Of a stretch of DNA of 64,000 nt, positions 47,989-59,354 are shown one piece after another; within the stretch, counting starts at the first letter, position 1; each line of letters opens with the position of its first letter. The position numbers and the translations under genes were made by a program. Source of the DNA: Alnus glutinosa (taxonomy: Eukaryota; Streptophyta; Magnoliopsida; Fagales; Betulaceae); the NCBI RefSeq assembly GCF_958979055.1, contig NC_084893.1, positions 5,831,071 to 5,895,070 of the forward strand, written 5' to 3'. Below the pieces are notes generated by a model. The model made no database searches, was not told the DNA's origin, and saw only the letters and a program-made list of their open reading frames with translations.

Positions 47989-50900
47989 ATGGCGGTCTCC
48001 TCTTACAAATCCCCCATCTCTTTCTCTTCTTTGACTTGCCGTCCCAGGCCTGGTCTTCGGAGCTGCTTGTTCACGCCGTCGATTCTTCCCACGAATCAGC
48101 GAAGAAATTTAGCTACGAGCACTCTGGTCGCTGCTTTGCCTGTGGCTGTTTCTGAGAGTTCAACCCCACCAGTAACGTCTTTCAATAAGGTATGGATTTG
48201 GGGTTGTTTTATTTGTTTCGTTATCTTTGAAGTTTGGTTTTTGAATTCTTCTTGTTGTGGGTGTGCAGTTGATCGAGTCGCTGATAAATCGGGTGGACTT
48301 ATCGGAGTCTGAGGCCGAAGCTTCGCTGGATTTTTTGCTGAATGATACCAATGAGGCATTGATAAGTGCCTTTCTTGTGCTGCTGAGAGCCAAAGGAGAG
48401 ACATATGAAGAGGTAAGAGTTTCTCTTCTTTGGGGCTCTGTTGGAATTAGTTTTTGTTGGTATTTTGAAAGAATCGTATGCCCCATTTTGATAGAATATC
48501 TAATAGTAGATATGATGTTCTAATAAGATGAAACCATCTATGAGTGAAACTCCACAAGATCATGATATGTAAGACATAGATTGTAGCTACTTAGTACACT
48601 TGAAAGATTCTTCTGATGAATAGTACTTTAATAAGTTTTGAGTTTTTTTCAAATGTTGAATGGCCTAAATGCTTGGTTAAAAACTTGAGTCGATTCAATT
48701 TTTGCCCAAAAATTACAAAATTATGCTCAATGTTGAAACAAATGGACACTTAGTAAAAGTGTGTAATTATGGGGTTGTAACGATTAAACAGGTTGTGGGA
48801 TTGGCAAGGGCAATGCTCAAGCGTAGTGTGAAGGTAGAAGGGTTGGTTGATGTGGTTGACATTGTTGGGACGGGAGGTGATGGAGCAAACACGGTGAACA
48901 TTTCCACAGGGGCTTCAATACTTGCTGCAGCTTGTGGTGTGAAAGTTGCAAAGGTTAACATCATTCCGCATTTATGTTTGATGCTCTGATCTTTACTGGA
49001 TTGAATCTTTAGTGCATGTAAAACTCTATGAAATGCTGATTTGTTAAGCCTTCTGCATTCAGCAAGGAAACAGGTCAAGTTCTTCTGCATGTGGAAGTGC
49101 CGATGTATTAGAGGCTCTGGGAGTAGCTATTGATTTGGGGCCTGAGGTTAGTGCGTTGTTAATTCGGTTTTTCAAAGTTCTGTTGATGGTCCAATCCTTA
49201 AACCCACCCCCCCCCCCCCCAAAAAAAAAAAAAAATTGATGGTCCAATTGTACTCTGGGTAGTCTGAGTGATTGTGTGGGCTTCAGAGAAGCTTCTTGTG
49301 TGGGGAGAAGCACATGCTGAATGCTACAAGGAGATTAGAAGCCAGCTGCACTAGACTTCATAGAAAAAAAATGATATTAAGCTAGTTGTTATTGTGATAA
49401 TTTTGCAATCATAGGATGTTACCTTTTTCTTATGATAGACAGTTTCCATTCATTAGTGCAATGGTAATTAGTATTTCTGCCTGTGGTATTGACCCTCTGA
49501 AACCCCAAGCTACCTGACACCATTTTAAGCTAAGGCCCATTTCTTCATATATTGTTGCCTTAATAACACAATACATGTAGCAGAGAACAAGAAAAAGGAA
49601 ACGCAATACCGTTTTGAGTTTGGCTCAACTTATGGAATATGAAAAGAGTACCAAAATTCTGAACAAATGATTTATGCCTATACTAATTTAGTTTCTTGTT
49701 CTTTTTCTTGACTCAGGAGGTGAAGAGGTGCTTGAATGAAGGAGGAATTGGATTTATGATGGCTCCAAGATATCACCCAGCAATGAAGATTGTCGGCCCC
49801 GTGAGGAAAAAGCTGAAAGTGAAAACTGTGTTCAACATATTGGGCCCAATGTTGAATCCAGCAAGAGTACCCTTTGCTGTTGTCGGTGTATACATGGAAG
49901 ACTTGGTAAGTCTTTGTATTAAGAATGGTTGAATAGTAGAATTATCATATAATCTCCCAAAATCATATTTCTTGACCATTTTATTTCACTACCTGTTCTT
50001 TGTTTCTTCAAGTTCCATTAGCAATAAACTCTTAGTGGCAGCGTGGGTGTTTGTATGCATGATTAATAATCCAAGCTTCATGGCTTTGGCAGAATACTGT
50101 TTCCTTAGAATCTTGGGTTTATGAAAAAGATTGCTTTAATCTTTAATAAGTAATACGAGTGCCAAAACAATTCCAATGCAGCTAAGATCGCTTAAACACC
50201 AACTCTTTGAAATACGGAAGGCCGATTGAGCGCTTCTTTTTTTCTCATGATAGTATCTATTAACCATGCATTGTTGCTAAGATCCAACGGATGGTTGTCA
50301 CTTTTTATTTAACTACCTCTGAAGGCTAAAAGATTTGAAATTATTGACATGTTAAAAATGATAGTGAATATGAGATTATTTCCAAGTATTTACTATTTTG
50401 CCAAGATAGTGTTAAAATGTTTAAGCTTATAACAAAATAGATTCTTAATCAATAGAGCAATTGCTAATAAGATTTAAATTGCATACGAGTGGAACATGGA
50501 TATTTTACTGTAATTTACTGTAAATGGTCTTATTGATGTATACTGAGCTTTCCATAGTATTCCTAGTATAGCTCCTAGGATAATTCTGCTTAGTTTGAAG
50601 AACACAAAACTCCCCTGGGATTTTAGTATTCCAGTGTCAACCAATTTCAGTTCAAATTCTTAGCATTGGGTCAGGTGTTAAGCCTGAGCCTATTAGAATA
50701 CTCTGCACTGTCGGAATAACTAGATTTTTTTTGGACCAAAGAAAGTGACAGTTATGGGAAGAACATTGGGGGGGTTATCGATTGCCCACTCATCTGATTT
50801 ATTGTTATTCCGTTTGCCTTTTCCCAGAATAGTCATACTCAACTCCACATTCTCAAAAAAAGGCCAATGCTAAATCGAATTGGTCGGTTCCTGCTCCTTA

Positions 50901-52095
50901 AACCATTAAAAAATGATGTGAGGTGCAGATTCCACTAGCAGTTACTATATATAGGAATTCTGCCTTTCTGATTCCGCATGCATTCCAATGCTAAACTTGG
51001 TTAATCTTGTGCAAGTTGTTGCAAGCCAAGTAGTGGTCACCTATACAAAGACTACCATTTACCATGAATAAAATCTTGATTTCATTGTGTATTCTCTCAT
51101 GTATAATGATTAAGGATACACAAATATATACTGTTGAGTGCTTGGTGTTTACTTTTCAAATGACTAGTTGAGTACATGCAATTCATGGAATTTTTTTTCT
51201 CATAAATGCATGCCTAAGAAGAGTATTATATTCTGTCTGTTGGATAGGTCCTGAAAATGGCTAAAGCATTGCAGCGCTTTGGCATAAAAAGAGCATTAGT
51301 TGTTCATTCAGAGGGCTTAGATGAAATGAGCCCCCTTGGTAAGAATCTTCTGTTTTTTAATGCTAAAGTATGCTTATTACAAAGTCAGAGGTTCTTTTTG
51401 CTTTTAATTATATACTCAATTCTCATAGTCAAAGATAAATAATTTGAATACAGGACCTGGGCTAATCCTCGATGTCACTCCAGAAAAGATTGAGAAGTTC
51501 TCATTTGATCCATGTGAGAATCTTGTCCCTAATTTTTAAATTTGTTCATCTAGTTGCCACATAAGTAGTTTTGAACAATTTATTTATACTTACTGATAAA
51601 CACATAAATGTTTGCTGGATAGTGGAGTTTGGTATTTCTCGCTGCACTCTTGATAGTTTGCGAGGCGGAGGTCCGGAATATAATGCGGAAGTACTAAAGC
51701 GTGTATTGTCAGGGGAGAAAGGGTCCATTGCCGATGCATTGGTAAGTACTTTGGCAGTTTGCTCTCCTAAAGATGTTACTTCGTAAGTTATTGCCTACGA
51801 TTGAGAAACCTAATTATCACCGAAACAATTGATCAGATATTAAATGCGGCGGCTGCTTTATTGGTTAGTGGCCATGTGAAAACCTTGAGTGAAGGAGTAA
51901 CTTTGGCTCGTGAAACACAAGAATCAGGAAAAGCTCTTGAGAAGCTTGATTTGTGGATAGATATTTCCAATGTAAGTAAAACTTAGTTCTAGACATAAAG
52001 CTTCAAACTGCGATTGACCAATATGATCGCTTTGATCCCTTTGGTTTTGATGATTGCAGAAATCGAAAAAAGATGCAGCCCTGAAGGGTGCTTGA
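47989..52095 (+). CDS. PAT1: Anthranilate phosphoribosyltransferase, plastid-type (tryptophan synthesis)
   Basis: Ten exons: 47989-48189, 48269-48412, 48792-48953, 49063-49146, 49717-49905, 51248-51338, 51454-51513, 51623-51741, 51837-51971 and 52060-52095. They join to about 406 residues. Residues 1-55 or so are Ser/Arg-rich with few acidic residues, a chloroplast transit peptide. The enzyme joins anthranilate to PRPP, the second step after chorismate in tryptophan synthesis. Signature motifs are intact: [14 protein letters not shown] from residue 141 (PRPP-binding), [20 protein letters not shown] from 170, [28 protein letters not shown] and [12 protein letters not shown]. An in-frame TAA sits directly before the ATG. 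Introns are small apart from about 1.3 kb between exons 5 and 6. Exon 8 marks the left edge of the tandem segmental duplication. Confidence 0.94.
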
Positions 52096-53744
52096 GGCTC
52101 CAATATCAATTAGAGAGTTTGAAGATTGAAAGCCGTATATAAAGTATGGCAAAGATCAAAGTATTTGGACATGTGAAGGATTCAATTAATGGATGTATTT
52201 ATCATTATAATTCAAATTGTTGGAACATATTGTTTAAACAATAAGAAAGTTCACTACTTATCAAAAAAAATAAGAAAGTTCACTAATTATATTTTGAATA
52301 GCCAAATTTTGTAATTGGTAGAGCTTGTGCTTCAGGTTGAAAATCGGGAGATGATTATGTCAGTGTTGTTCCTCAAAATGAAAGACATCTACAAGAATTT
52401 CTGAATGCGGCATTTTGATTTTTGAAATTAGGCAATAGCTTGGATTCTTCTTCCTTTATCTTGTATGCTGATTTCCTTTAACTAGCTTGTATGTGATTAG
52501 CTGCCTGCATATTGATGCTTAATCCCATGTACTGCAATTGTGAAAATCCCAAATTAGTTTTTCTTTTGCTCGGAAGAAGAGTTGGGAAAATTGTATCAAA
52601 GGTTGATTCCTGTGTAGGTATAATAGCAACCAATTACTACAATCACTGGTGCTTCCAACAATGCCCTCTGATGTTTTGCCCCCTCCTCTAAATAATTGAT
52701 TTCTGCCCTAAAAAAATTGCTTTAGGAGTATAATTGAGAATCAGTCTATTTCTATCAACAAAATTTTGAAACATAAGGCAGCTGCTAGGAAGGCTGGTGG
52801 TGGAGATGCCGATGAAGAGGACGAGGAATGAGGTATCGATTAAGGCTTTTGCTTGTGGCTCAACTTCTATTGAACTTGCAATATTTTGCCTGCAATTTTG
52901 TGCCACATAAAGAATCAATGTACATTGAAAAGGCAGTTTACATTCAAACATTGGCAGTAGAACATTAACTAAATAATAATAATAATTATTATTATTTTTT
53001 ATCAATTTAAGTTTTTAAGATAATTAATGATTTGGAGAAGAAATGAGATAAAAATCCTTTACAATTTTTCTTACAATTTCCAGTTGAAAGAGGAGGGAGG
53101 CAGGAATGGACAAGGATCCCTGTAATTGAGGATCCCTCCTCTTTGGGTAGGGTATGTGACATGAGCTCATCTACCTGAATAGAGGGTTCACTTGTGGGGC
53201 TCTTTGTACGGGCAAGTACTCCCCTATTTGGATAGGGGAGCTCATTTCACAATTTTCTTGTTATTACTTTCGCTAATTTCTCTTTGGACAGAGAATAACA
53301 GGGGATTCAAATCCAACAAAGATAAGAGGAGGGATCTCCAATTATAGTCGATTGTACTCCTTAAGCCCACACACGTATATCAAACTCTGGTACACAAACT
53401 ACTCAATCAAATTCCATATGTGAAATTGGTTGCTAGAGGTTGGCAAAATCACTAAAGCCGGATAGGGTGACAAGAACTCTTAGCCATTCTCACACAATTT
53501 CTAATGGATAAAGTTTTCATTTAAATTGGATCGGAAGAAATTTCATTAACCCATTTTAAAAGAAAACTTTGTTCATCTCTAATCTAGTCTAAAAGATCAT
53601 TTAAAATGGTTGATGCATGGACGATTCACCGCAATGTGGTACTTATTTGGGTATACAAATTAGAAGATATCAGAATTTTTTCCACTTCCTTATGTATCTA
53701 CTTGATTCTTTCCCTATATATATATACATGTAATTTAGTTGAAT

Positions 53745-54072
53745 AATACTACATGCAAGACTCATATTTCCCTTATATTCTCTCAAATGTGATGTGACTT
53801 TTAAAATTACCATTCAATTTGTGGGGAAATGATAGTTGGGGGCCAACTTGCCGGCCCCCAGCAGACTTTTTTTATAAAAAAAAACATCAGAAGTTGCTTT
53901 TTATTAAAAAAAGCCAATTTTAATGAAAAGGGGCGGGCATGGGTTGGCAAGTTGGCCCTTGCCTATCATTGCTCTGATTTGTGATGGATTTATATTAAAT
54001 TTTGATTCAATAGTAAATTTGAAAGCTATATCACAATTGAGTGATAAGAGTCTTGCATATAACATTATTTAA
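53745..54072. mobile_element. Hairpin MITE (ttaaaatcaccatt family), unit A copy, with nested insertion
   Basis: The ends are atgcaagactc on the left and gagtcttgcat on the right; the stem holds tcaaatgtgatgtgac and its inverse. The loop region is split by a second element at 53826-53976. The uninterrupted counterpart is at 58840-58995. Confidence 0.7.
53826..53976. mobile_element. Small hairpin element nested in a MITE, private to unit A
   Basis: The left arm aaatgatagttgggggcc, aacttgcc is inverted on the right as ggcaagttggccc, ttgcctatcattgc. It is flanked by atttgtg (53819-53825 and 53977-53983). Unit B has the empty site, agatttgtgatg, near 58908. An 8-bp reading of the duplication (gatttgtg, one mismatch) would suit a hAT-type element. 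Confidence 0.8.
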
Positions 54073-54412
54073 TTTAATATATAATTACTCTTGGGCCACT
54101 TATTTTAATAGTTCTCGCACAGGCTTATTTACTTCCCATTAGTATTTATTTTCTCACCCTTTAATTCTCTTATGCTAAGAAGCTAACTTGACATGGAATT
54201 GGTTATATAGGTAAATAAAATTAAGCACTAATTAACGATTTCCTGAAGATGATTAATGCATCCTCCAAAATCTAGCCAAAGTTAGTAGGATTTATTTATA
54301 AATTTAATTCCTTTTTACTTTTTTTTTTTTTTAAAAAAAAAAATCATATAAAAACATGTGGTGAGCAATAATCTGAAGATGGCAACATAAAAAATTATTA
54401 AACAGGCATTAA

Positions 54413-55119
54413 GACTCCGTTTGTTTTAGCGTAAAATATTTTCTGTCGTAAAACATTTTAAGAAAAATTAATTTTAAGAAAAATGTTTTTCACTGAAAAT
54501 GTTTTTATGCGTTTGGCACGTATGGATAATCACAATTTTTTTTTAATATATTTTCATTCAATTATATTAACCTATAGAAATAAATTTTTATTCTCAATAT
54601 AAGAATATTAATAGAAAAAAATTAACCTAATAATTTGCGTACATGTAGTGGTCTGGCGGATGCCCGTCGGTGGTGGTCCGAAGGTGTCTCAGTGGTGGTT
54701 CGGCATTGTCCGACAGTGGCTCCAAGTGGCAGGGTGGTGGTTTGAGGTGGCTCGGCGGTAGTTTGGGGTGCAGCTCGGTGGTGGTTCGGGGATAGCTTAG
54801 TGGTGGTTCGGGATGGCTCGATGGTAGTCCAATGATGGTCTGGTGGTGGTCCAGGGGTGGCTTGGAGGTGGTCCCGAGTGGCTCGGTGGTGGTCTAGCGG
54901 TAGTTCGGTAGTGGTTTGACGGTTTGAGAAAGAGAAACTCAAACTCAAAAAATGATTTACGAAAATTTAAAAATGGAAATCATTTTTCTGAAACTAAAAA
55001 AGCTTTTTTATCAAACCGAAAATATTTTTAGTTTGACTATTATTTTCAGTTGCACTAAATACCAAACCAAAAAATTGCATAAAACATTTTCCAAAAAATA
55101 TTTTAGAACAAATGAAGCC
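54413..55119. mobile_element. Harbinger-like non-autonomous element with internal minisatellite, unit A
   Basis: Left end GACTCCGTTTGTTTTAGCG, right end inverted to GGCTTCATTTGTTCTA, with TAA on both sides (54410-54412 and 55120-55122). The middle (about 54645-54930) is a G-rich degenerate minisatellite built on ggtggtggttcgg and gtggctcgg words. On the opposite strand this gives a long artefactual frame of His, Thr and Pro. The counterpart in unit B is at 59355-60127. Confidence 0.75.
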
Positions 55120-55589
55120 TAAGTTGAGTCCAAACAGTTCAAGTCAATCATAGAATTTAAGGGCTAATGGCTAAGAATTTGTTTGGATGTGAAATTTTTT
55201 TTCTGTATTATATTCTATTATTCTGTATTATATTCAAAATTACGAATATCGAGAGAATTTATTTTTTAAAAATTATGTTTAGATAGTTTATAAAACATGA
55301 GACAAAATTAAAAAAAGTTATACCAAAATTGTGTAGAATTTGAATTAAAAAAACAACCCAAACATGCTTTTAAAAAATAATAATAAAAAAAAAATATTAC
55401 CCAAACATGCCCTAAGTGAGCATTTAGAACCCCAAAAAGGCTAAAACTGGGTAACGACCAGTTGGAAACTAGCTAGCTTGGAACCCAAGAAACCTATACA
55501 TATATATGGAGCGCCAAAGGTCGATAGAACTTAAAAGTGCCCTTTCTCATTGTTATCCTCTTTGCATTCGGAACTGAAGTCGCCTCGAA

Positions 55590-55905
55590 AAACCAAGCCT
55601 TGCCTTTACTTTTCTTGCAATCCTGCAATTTTGAAGCAAGAAATCTCTGGGTTTGTGTTCTTTCTGCGGAAGTAGCGAGGAAGAAGTGATCAGTGTCTCG
55701 TAAAACTGCATTCTTGGAGCAAGATTTCTCCAGGTCGGTGATCTTAATTTTCGGAACACCAGTTCGATCTTTTATACATATCTTGCAAAGTGAACCGTAA
55801 ATCTTTTCACTTTTTCAGTTTCTTGTTTCTGAAAATTTGCTTTCTTGGAGCAAGAAAGGGAAATCTTGCAATCTCGGAGCGAGATTTTTCTGTGGGTTTT
55901 TGTTC
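55590..55905 (+). repeat. Repeated leader motif, ttggagcaaga, upstream of orphan copy A
   Basis: Variants at about 55615 (tttgaagcaagaaatctc), 55712 (cttggagcaagatttctcc), 55843 (cttggagcaagaaaggg) and 55872 (ctcggagcgagatttttc). The last two form an inverted pair able to fold (tcttgcaatctcggagcgaga). The same set precedes copy B at 60590-60870. Confidence 0.6.
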
Positions 55906-55929
55906 TTAATCGGGTAATAGCTTTCAGCC

Positions 55930-56817
55930 ATGGTTTTTTCTGTCACCAAATCGGTTGATCAAATGCCCAAGAATGGGGACGTGCATCATAGCAGTTTCAA
56001 GAACCCCATTCCTCCGTGCCCAAGACAAATATCGGATAGAGCGGACGAGAAGCCACGGCTTGTTCTCAAGATCAAATTGCCTAGAGCCGACAACAAAGGA
56101 GAGAAGCCTTGCAAAGTCTTCAAGGACAGAGCGGATGAGAAGCCAGCCCCAGCCCTAACGTCTTCAAGCTGCATGAATGGCGGCGTTGAAGAGAAGCCAC
56201 GGCTTGTTTTCAGGATCAAACTGCCAACAGCCCACAACAAAGGAGAAAAGTCTTGCAATGGCGTTGGCATCAGACATGGTCGTTTCAGGAAACCCATTTC
56301 TCTTTGCCATACAAAATCGGCTTCAAGGGTTGCTACCGAGGAGAAATCAGACAAGAAGAAGCCTGTTCCAACATCTTCTACTGGCTTGAATTGTGCTGAA
56401 AACAGAGCTTGTCATGTTACGAGCAGGGTCAAGTTGCCAACACCAAACAACAACAACCTGGTACTGATTCCCTCCGGTGGCATGAGTTTTACCGATGGTG
56501 ATGGGAAAAGATCAGAGAGACGTGTGATCAAAATCAAGTCGTCTTCAGTAGGCCAAAACAAGGAGGAATTGTTGAATATCCAAAAGACGGCTGTGCAAGA
56601 AACAGAGTCCACAGAGAAGGGTCGTTTGAAAAAAGTTCAAATGGATGAGGAGGAGGAGGCATTAGAGTTGAAACTTGAAGCCACGAAAAGGAAACTACAT
56701 CAGAGGTACCAACAAGTGCAAAATTCCAAAAGGAAGATCCAAGTGCTAGATTTCAAGGACATCCCTAAGCCTGAGAATGCTCCCAAGAGATCCAGGAACC
56801 AATACAGACGTCTATAG
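55930..56817 (+). CDS. Uncharacterised lysine-rich protein with internal repeats, copy A
   Basis: A single open frame of 295 codons; an in-frame TAG lies 12 bases before the ATG (55918-55920). I do not recognise the family. A motif of about 25 residues recurs: EKPRLVLKIKLPRADNKGEK at about 40, EEKPRLVFRIKLPTAHNKGE at about 86, and shorter echoes SRVKLPTPNNN and RVIKIKSSS further on. The C-terminal part (about 240-270) is a charged, helix-prone, possibly coiled-coil stretch (EEEEALELKLEATKRKLHQR). The end DIPKPENAPKRSRNQYRRL is very basic. There is no signal peptide or membrane segment. The composition (Lys/Arg/Ser-rich, no hydrophobic core) suggests a disordered, perhaps nuclear protein; that is inference. 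The leader carries repeats of an atcttggagcaagat word. A 95 per cent identical copy lies 4,985 bp downstream. Confidence 0.7.
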   Translation: MVFSVTKSVDQMPKNGDVHHSSFKNPIPPCPRQISDRADEKPRLVLKIKLPRADNKGEKPCKVFKDRADEKPAPALTSSSCMNGGVEEKPRLVFRIKLPTAHNKGEKSCNGVGIRHGRFRKPISLCHTKSASRVATEEKSDKKKPVPTSSTGLNCAENRACHVTSRVKLPTPNNNNLVLIPSGGMSFTDGDGKRSERRVIKIKSSSVGQNKEELLNIQKTAVQETESTEKGRLKKVQMDEEEEALELKLEATKRKLHQRYQQVQNSKRKIQVLDFKDIPKPENAPKRSRNQYRRL

Positions 56818-57809
56818 GCTGTGACATCCATGCAATTAATTTTGAACATCTCATATTTTTTTTCTTTTTTCTTTTTATTCCTTTGAATCATCTAGATTTT
56901 GGGTCCTTTTTATTGTTCAGTTTGGTACAGAAATTGAGCTAGATCTTGTAATGTGTGATCTTTTTGTCTATATATATTGGAAATTAACTGACCTTGATTC
57001 ATATGTTTGCTTGGTTTATGAAAAACATGTTGTCCTGCAAGCAGCAAATTTTATGAAAGGCAGAAAAATTTGGGCTAAATTCTACTCCCATGAGACTTAC
57101 GTACCATGTCTAATGTTATTTCTATTTGGGAAATAGTAAATATTACTATTAAATGTGGTACTTAGACACAATTGGAGCTCACGAGTTGACTTTGACACAA
57201 AATGTATGGGTCAGGATCTCGTAAAATTTCAAAGAAATTATATATTCTCAAATTACAAAATTTAGGCCTTTTTTAGGCATCAAAACACTTGGAAAGTTCT
57301 ACATATTAAAAATGTTGCATATTATCAAGACAACCAAAGAGAATTTTCCTCTCAAAATGTTTATTTTTCATTTTTGCAAAGACGTTTCTTCTTCATAAAA
57401 CAAAAAGAAAGATTTTGACTCAAAATTTTTTTATAATATAAAGAGCAAGAACCCAATGAAAATATACTCAATTCTCAATTGTAACATGCCACATTTTTAA
57501 TAAGTAATATTTTTCAAGCGTTTCGATGCCTAAAAAGGGCCTAAATTTTGTAATTTGAAAATCTACCATTTCAAAGAAATTGTAGGACATCTTGATCCAA
57601 AATTGGATGGGGTTTGAAGTGTAGGAATATAAGTGGATATGACATATGAGGAATTAGATAAGACATGAGTCTACAGAACAAAAACATAAATATTTACTAG
57701 GAGCCTGTTTTTTGAGGGTCCAAAATGCCCAAAACCACGTTTAAGGAAAATCTTAAAAAAAAAATATGATGCTTTTTCTTAAAGGCAGAAGCATAAATGC
57801 TTATTGATA
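56818..57809. other. 3' flank of orphan gene copy A
   Basis: AT-rich 3' UTR and spacer. The part from 56912 to about 57720 recurs at about 61857-62825 and again, more faithfully, at 63166-63935. The short open frame at 56951-57136 is conserved in the third copy but not cleanly in the second, so I do not call it a gene. Confidence 0.5.
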
Positions 57810-57892
57810 AACAATTTATTTATACTTATTGATAAACACATAAATGCTTGCAGGATAGTAGAGTTTGTCATTTCTCGCTGCACTCTTGATAG
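57808..57892 (+). pseudogene. Truncated exon 8 of anthranilate phosphoribosyltransferase
   Basis: The sequence matches 51574-51652: the end of intron 7 (tgataaacacataaatg), the acceptor (aggatag) and the first 30 or so bases of exon 8 (gagtttg, atttctcgctgcactcttga). It then jumps to what corresponds to 52840 in unit A (cttttgctcgtggctcaac). Exons 8 (rest), 9 and 10 are gone. Confidence 0.85.
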
Positions 57893-58839
57893 GACTTTTG
57901 CTCGTGGCTCAACTTCTGTTGAACTTTCAATATTTTGCCTAAACTTTTGTTCTACAGAAATAATCAATGTACATTGAAAAGTCAGTTTACATTCAAACAT
58001 TGGCAGTAGAACATTAATTAAATTATCATTATTATTTTATGAATTTAAGTTTTTAAGATAATTAATGATTTAGTATAATATCTGATTAAAGATCGAACTT
58101 TATTTATTTTGAGTGAGTTTAAGCCTCGGGATAAAGATCCCTTACAATTTCCAGTTCAAGGAGGAGGGGGACAGGAATGGACAGGAATCCCTATAATTGA
58201 GGATCCCTCCTTTTTGGGTAGGGGTACGTGACAGGAGCTCATCTACCCGAATAGAGGATCCACTTGTGGGGGGTGGGGCTCTTTGTGCGGGCAAGTACTC
58301 CGATCCCTTTTTTGGACAGGGGAGCTCCTTTCACAATTTTTCTGTTATTACTTTTGTCAATTTCTCTTTGGACAGGGAATAATAGGGGATCCAAATCCGA
58401 CAAAGATAAGAGAAGGGATCTCCAATTATAGTTGATTGTACTCCTTAAGCCCCCACATGTGTATCAAACTCTGGAACAAAAACTACTCAATCAAATTCCA
58501 TATGTGAAATTGGTTGCTAGAGGTTGGTAAAATCAGTAAAGCCAAATAGGGTGACAAGAACTCTTAGCCATTCTCACACAATTTTTAATGGATAAAGTTT
58601 TTCTCTAAACTGGATTTGAAGAAATTTCTTTAGCCCAATTTAAAAGAAAACTTTGTTCATCTCTAATCTAGTCTAAAAGGTCATTTAAAATTAAAATGGT
58701 TGATGCATGGATGATTCACCGCAATGTGGTACTTATTTGGGTATACAAATTAGAATACGTCATAATTTTTTCCACGGCCTTGTGTATCTACTTGATTCTT
58801 TTCCTATATTTATATACATATAATATGGTTTAGTAATAC

Positions 58840-58995
58840 TATATGCAAGACTCCTATATCCCTCTTATCCTCTCAAATGTGATGTGATTTTTAAAATTAC
58901 CATTAGATTTGTGATGAATTAATATTAAATTTTGATCAAATGGTAAATTTAAAAGCCACATCACATTTGGGTGATAAGAGTCTTGCATATAACGT
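58840..58995. mobile_element. Hairpin MITE (ttaaaatcaccatt family), unit B copy, uninterrupted
   Basis: Ends atgcaagactc and gagtcttgcat; stem tcaaatgtgatgtgat with its inverse aaagccacatcacatttg. It is the intact state of the element at 53745-54072. Confidence 0.7.
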
Positions 58996-59354
58996 TACTC
59001 AATTTAGTTTATAATTACTCTTGGGCCACTTATTGTAATAGTTCTCGCAAAGATTTATTTACTTCCCATTAGTATTTTTTTTTTCTCACATCCTTTAATT
59101 CTCATATGCTAAGAAGCTAACTTGACATAGAATTGGTTATATAAGTAAATAAAATTAAGCACTAGTTAACGATTTCCTGATGATGATTCGTCCTTCAGAA
59201 TCTAGCTAAAGTTAGTAGGATTTATTTATAAATTTGATTCATTTTTCTCCTTTTTTTTTTAATTTTTATTTTTTTTTAAAAAAAATCATATAAAAACATG
59301 TGGTGAGCAATAATATGAAGATGGCAACATAAAAACTCATTAGACAGGCGTTAA

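Larger units (their letters stand above)
52096..55929. other. Spacer between the phosphoribosyltransferase and orphan gene copy A
   Basis: It holds the 3' UTR, a small coding-like stretch at about 52745-52831 that ends GGGDADEEDEE then TGA and that I cannot assign, a MITE core, a Harbinger-like element at 54413-55119 and the leader of the orphan gene. No full gene is seen apart from the listed elements. Confidence 0.5.
51574..57809. repeat. Tandem segmental duplication, unit A
   Basis: Starts in intron 7 of the anthranilate phosphoribosyltransferase gene (aacaatttatttatactta) and runs through its 3' end, a spacer, a Harbinger-like element and the orphan gene to its 3' flank. Unit B starts with the same words at 57810. 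The two units are collinear apart from a deletion of about 1.2 kb in B and private MITE insertions. Confidence 0.82.

Noticed and set aside
54622..54948. 108-residue Thr/His/Pro-rich minus-strand frame
   Set aside because: It is a reading of the ggtggt minisatellite; the unit B version has a different length and order.
55986..56354. 122-residue antisense frame in the orphan gene (139 residues in copy B)
   Set aside because: It mirrors the repeated sense motif; the sense frame is longer, complete and has an in-frame upstream stop.
56951..57136. 61-residue frame in the orphan 3' flank, almost unchanged at 63205-63390
   Set aside because: The similarity is explained by recent duplication of the DNA; unit B breaks the frame and the residues show no motif.
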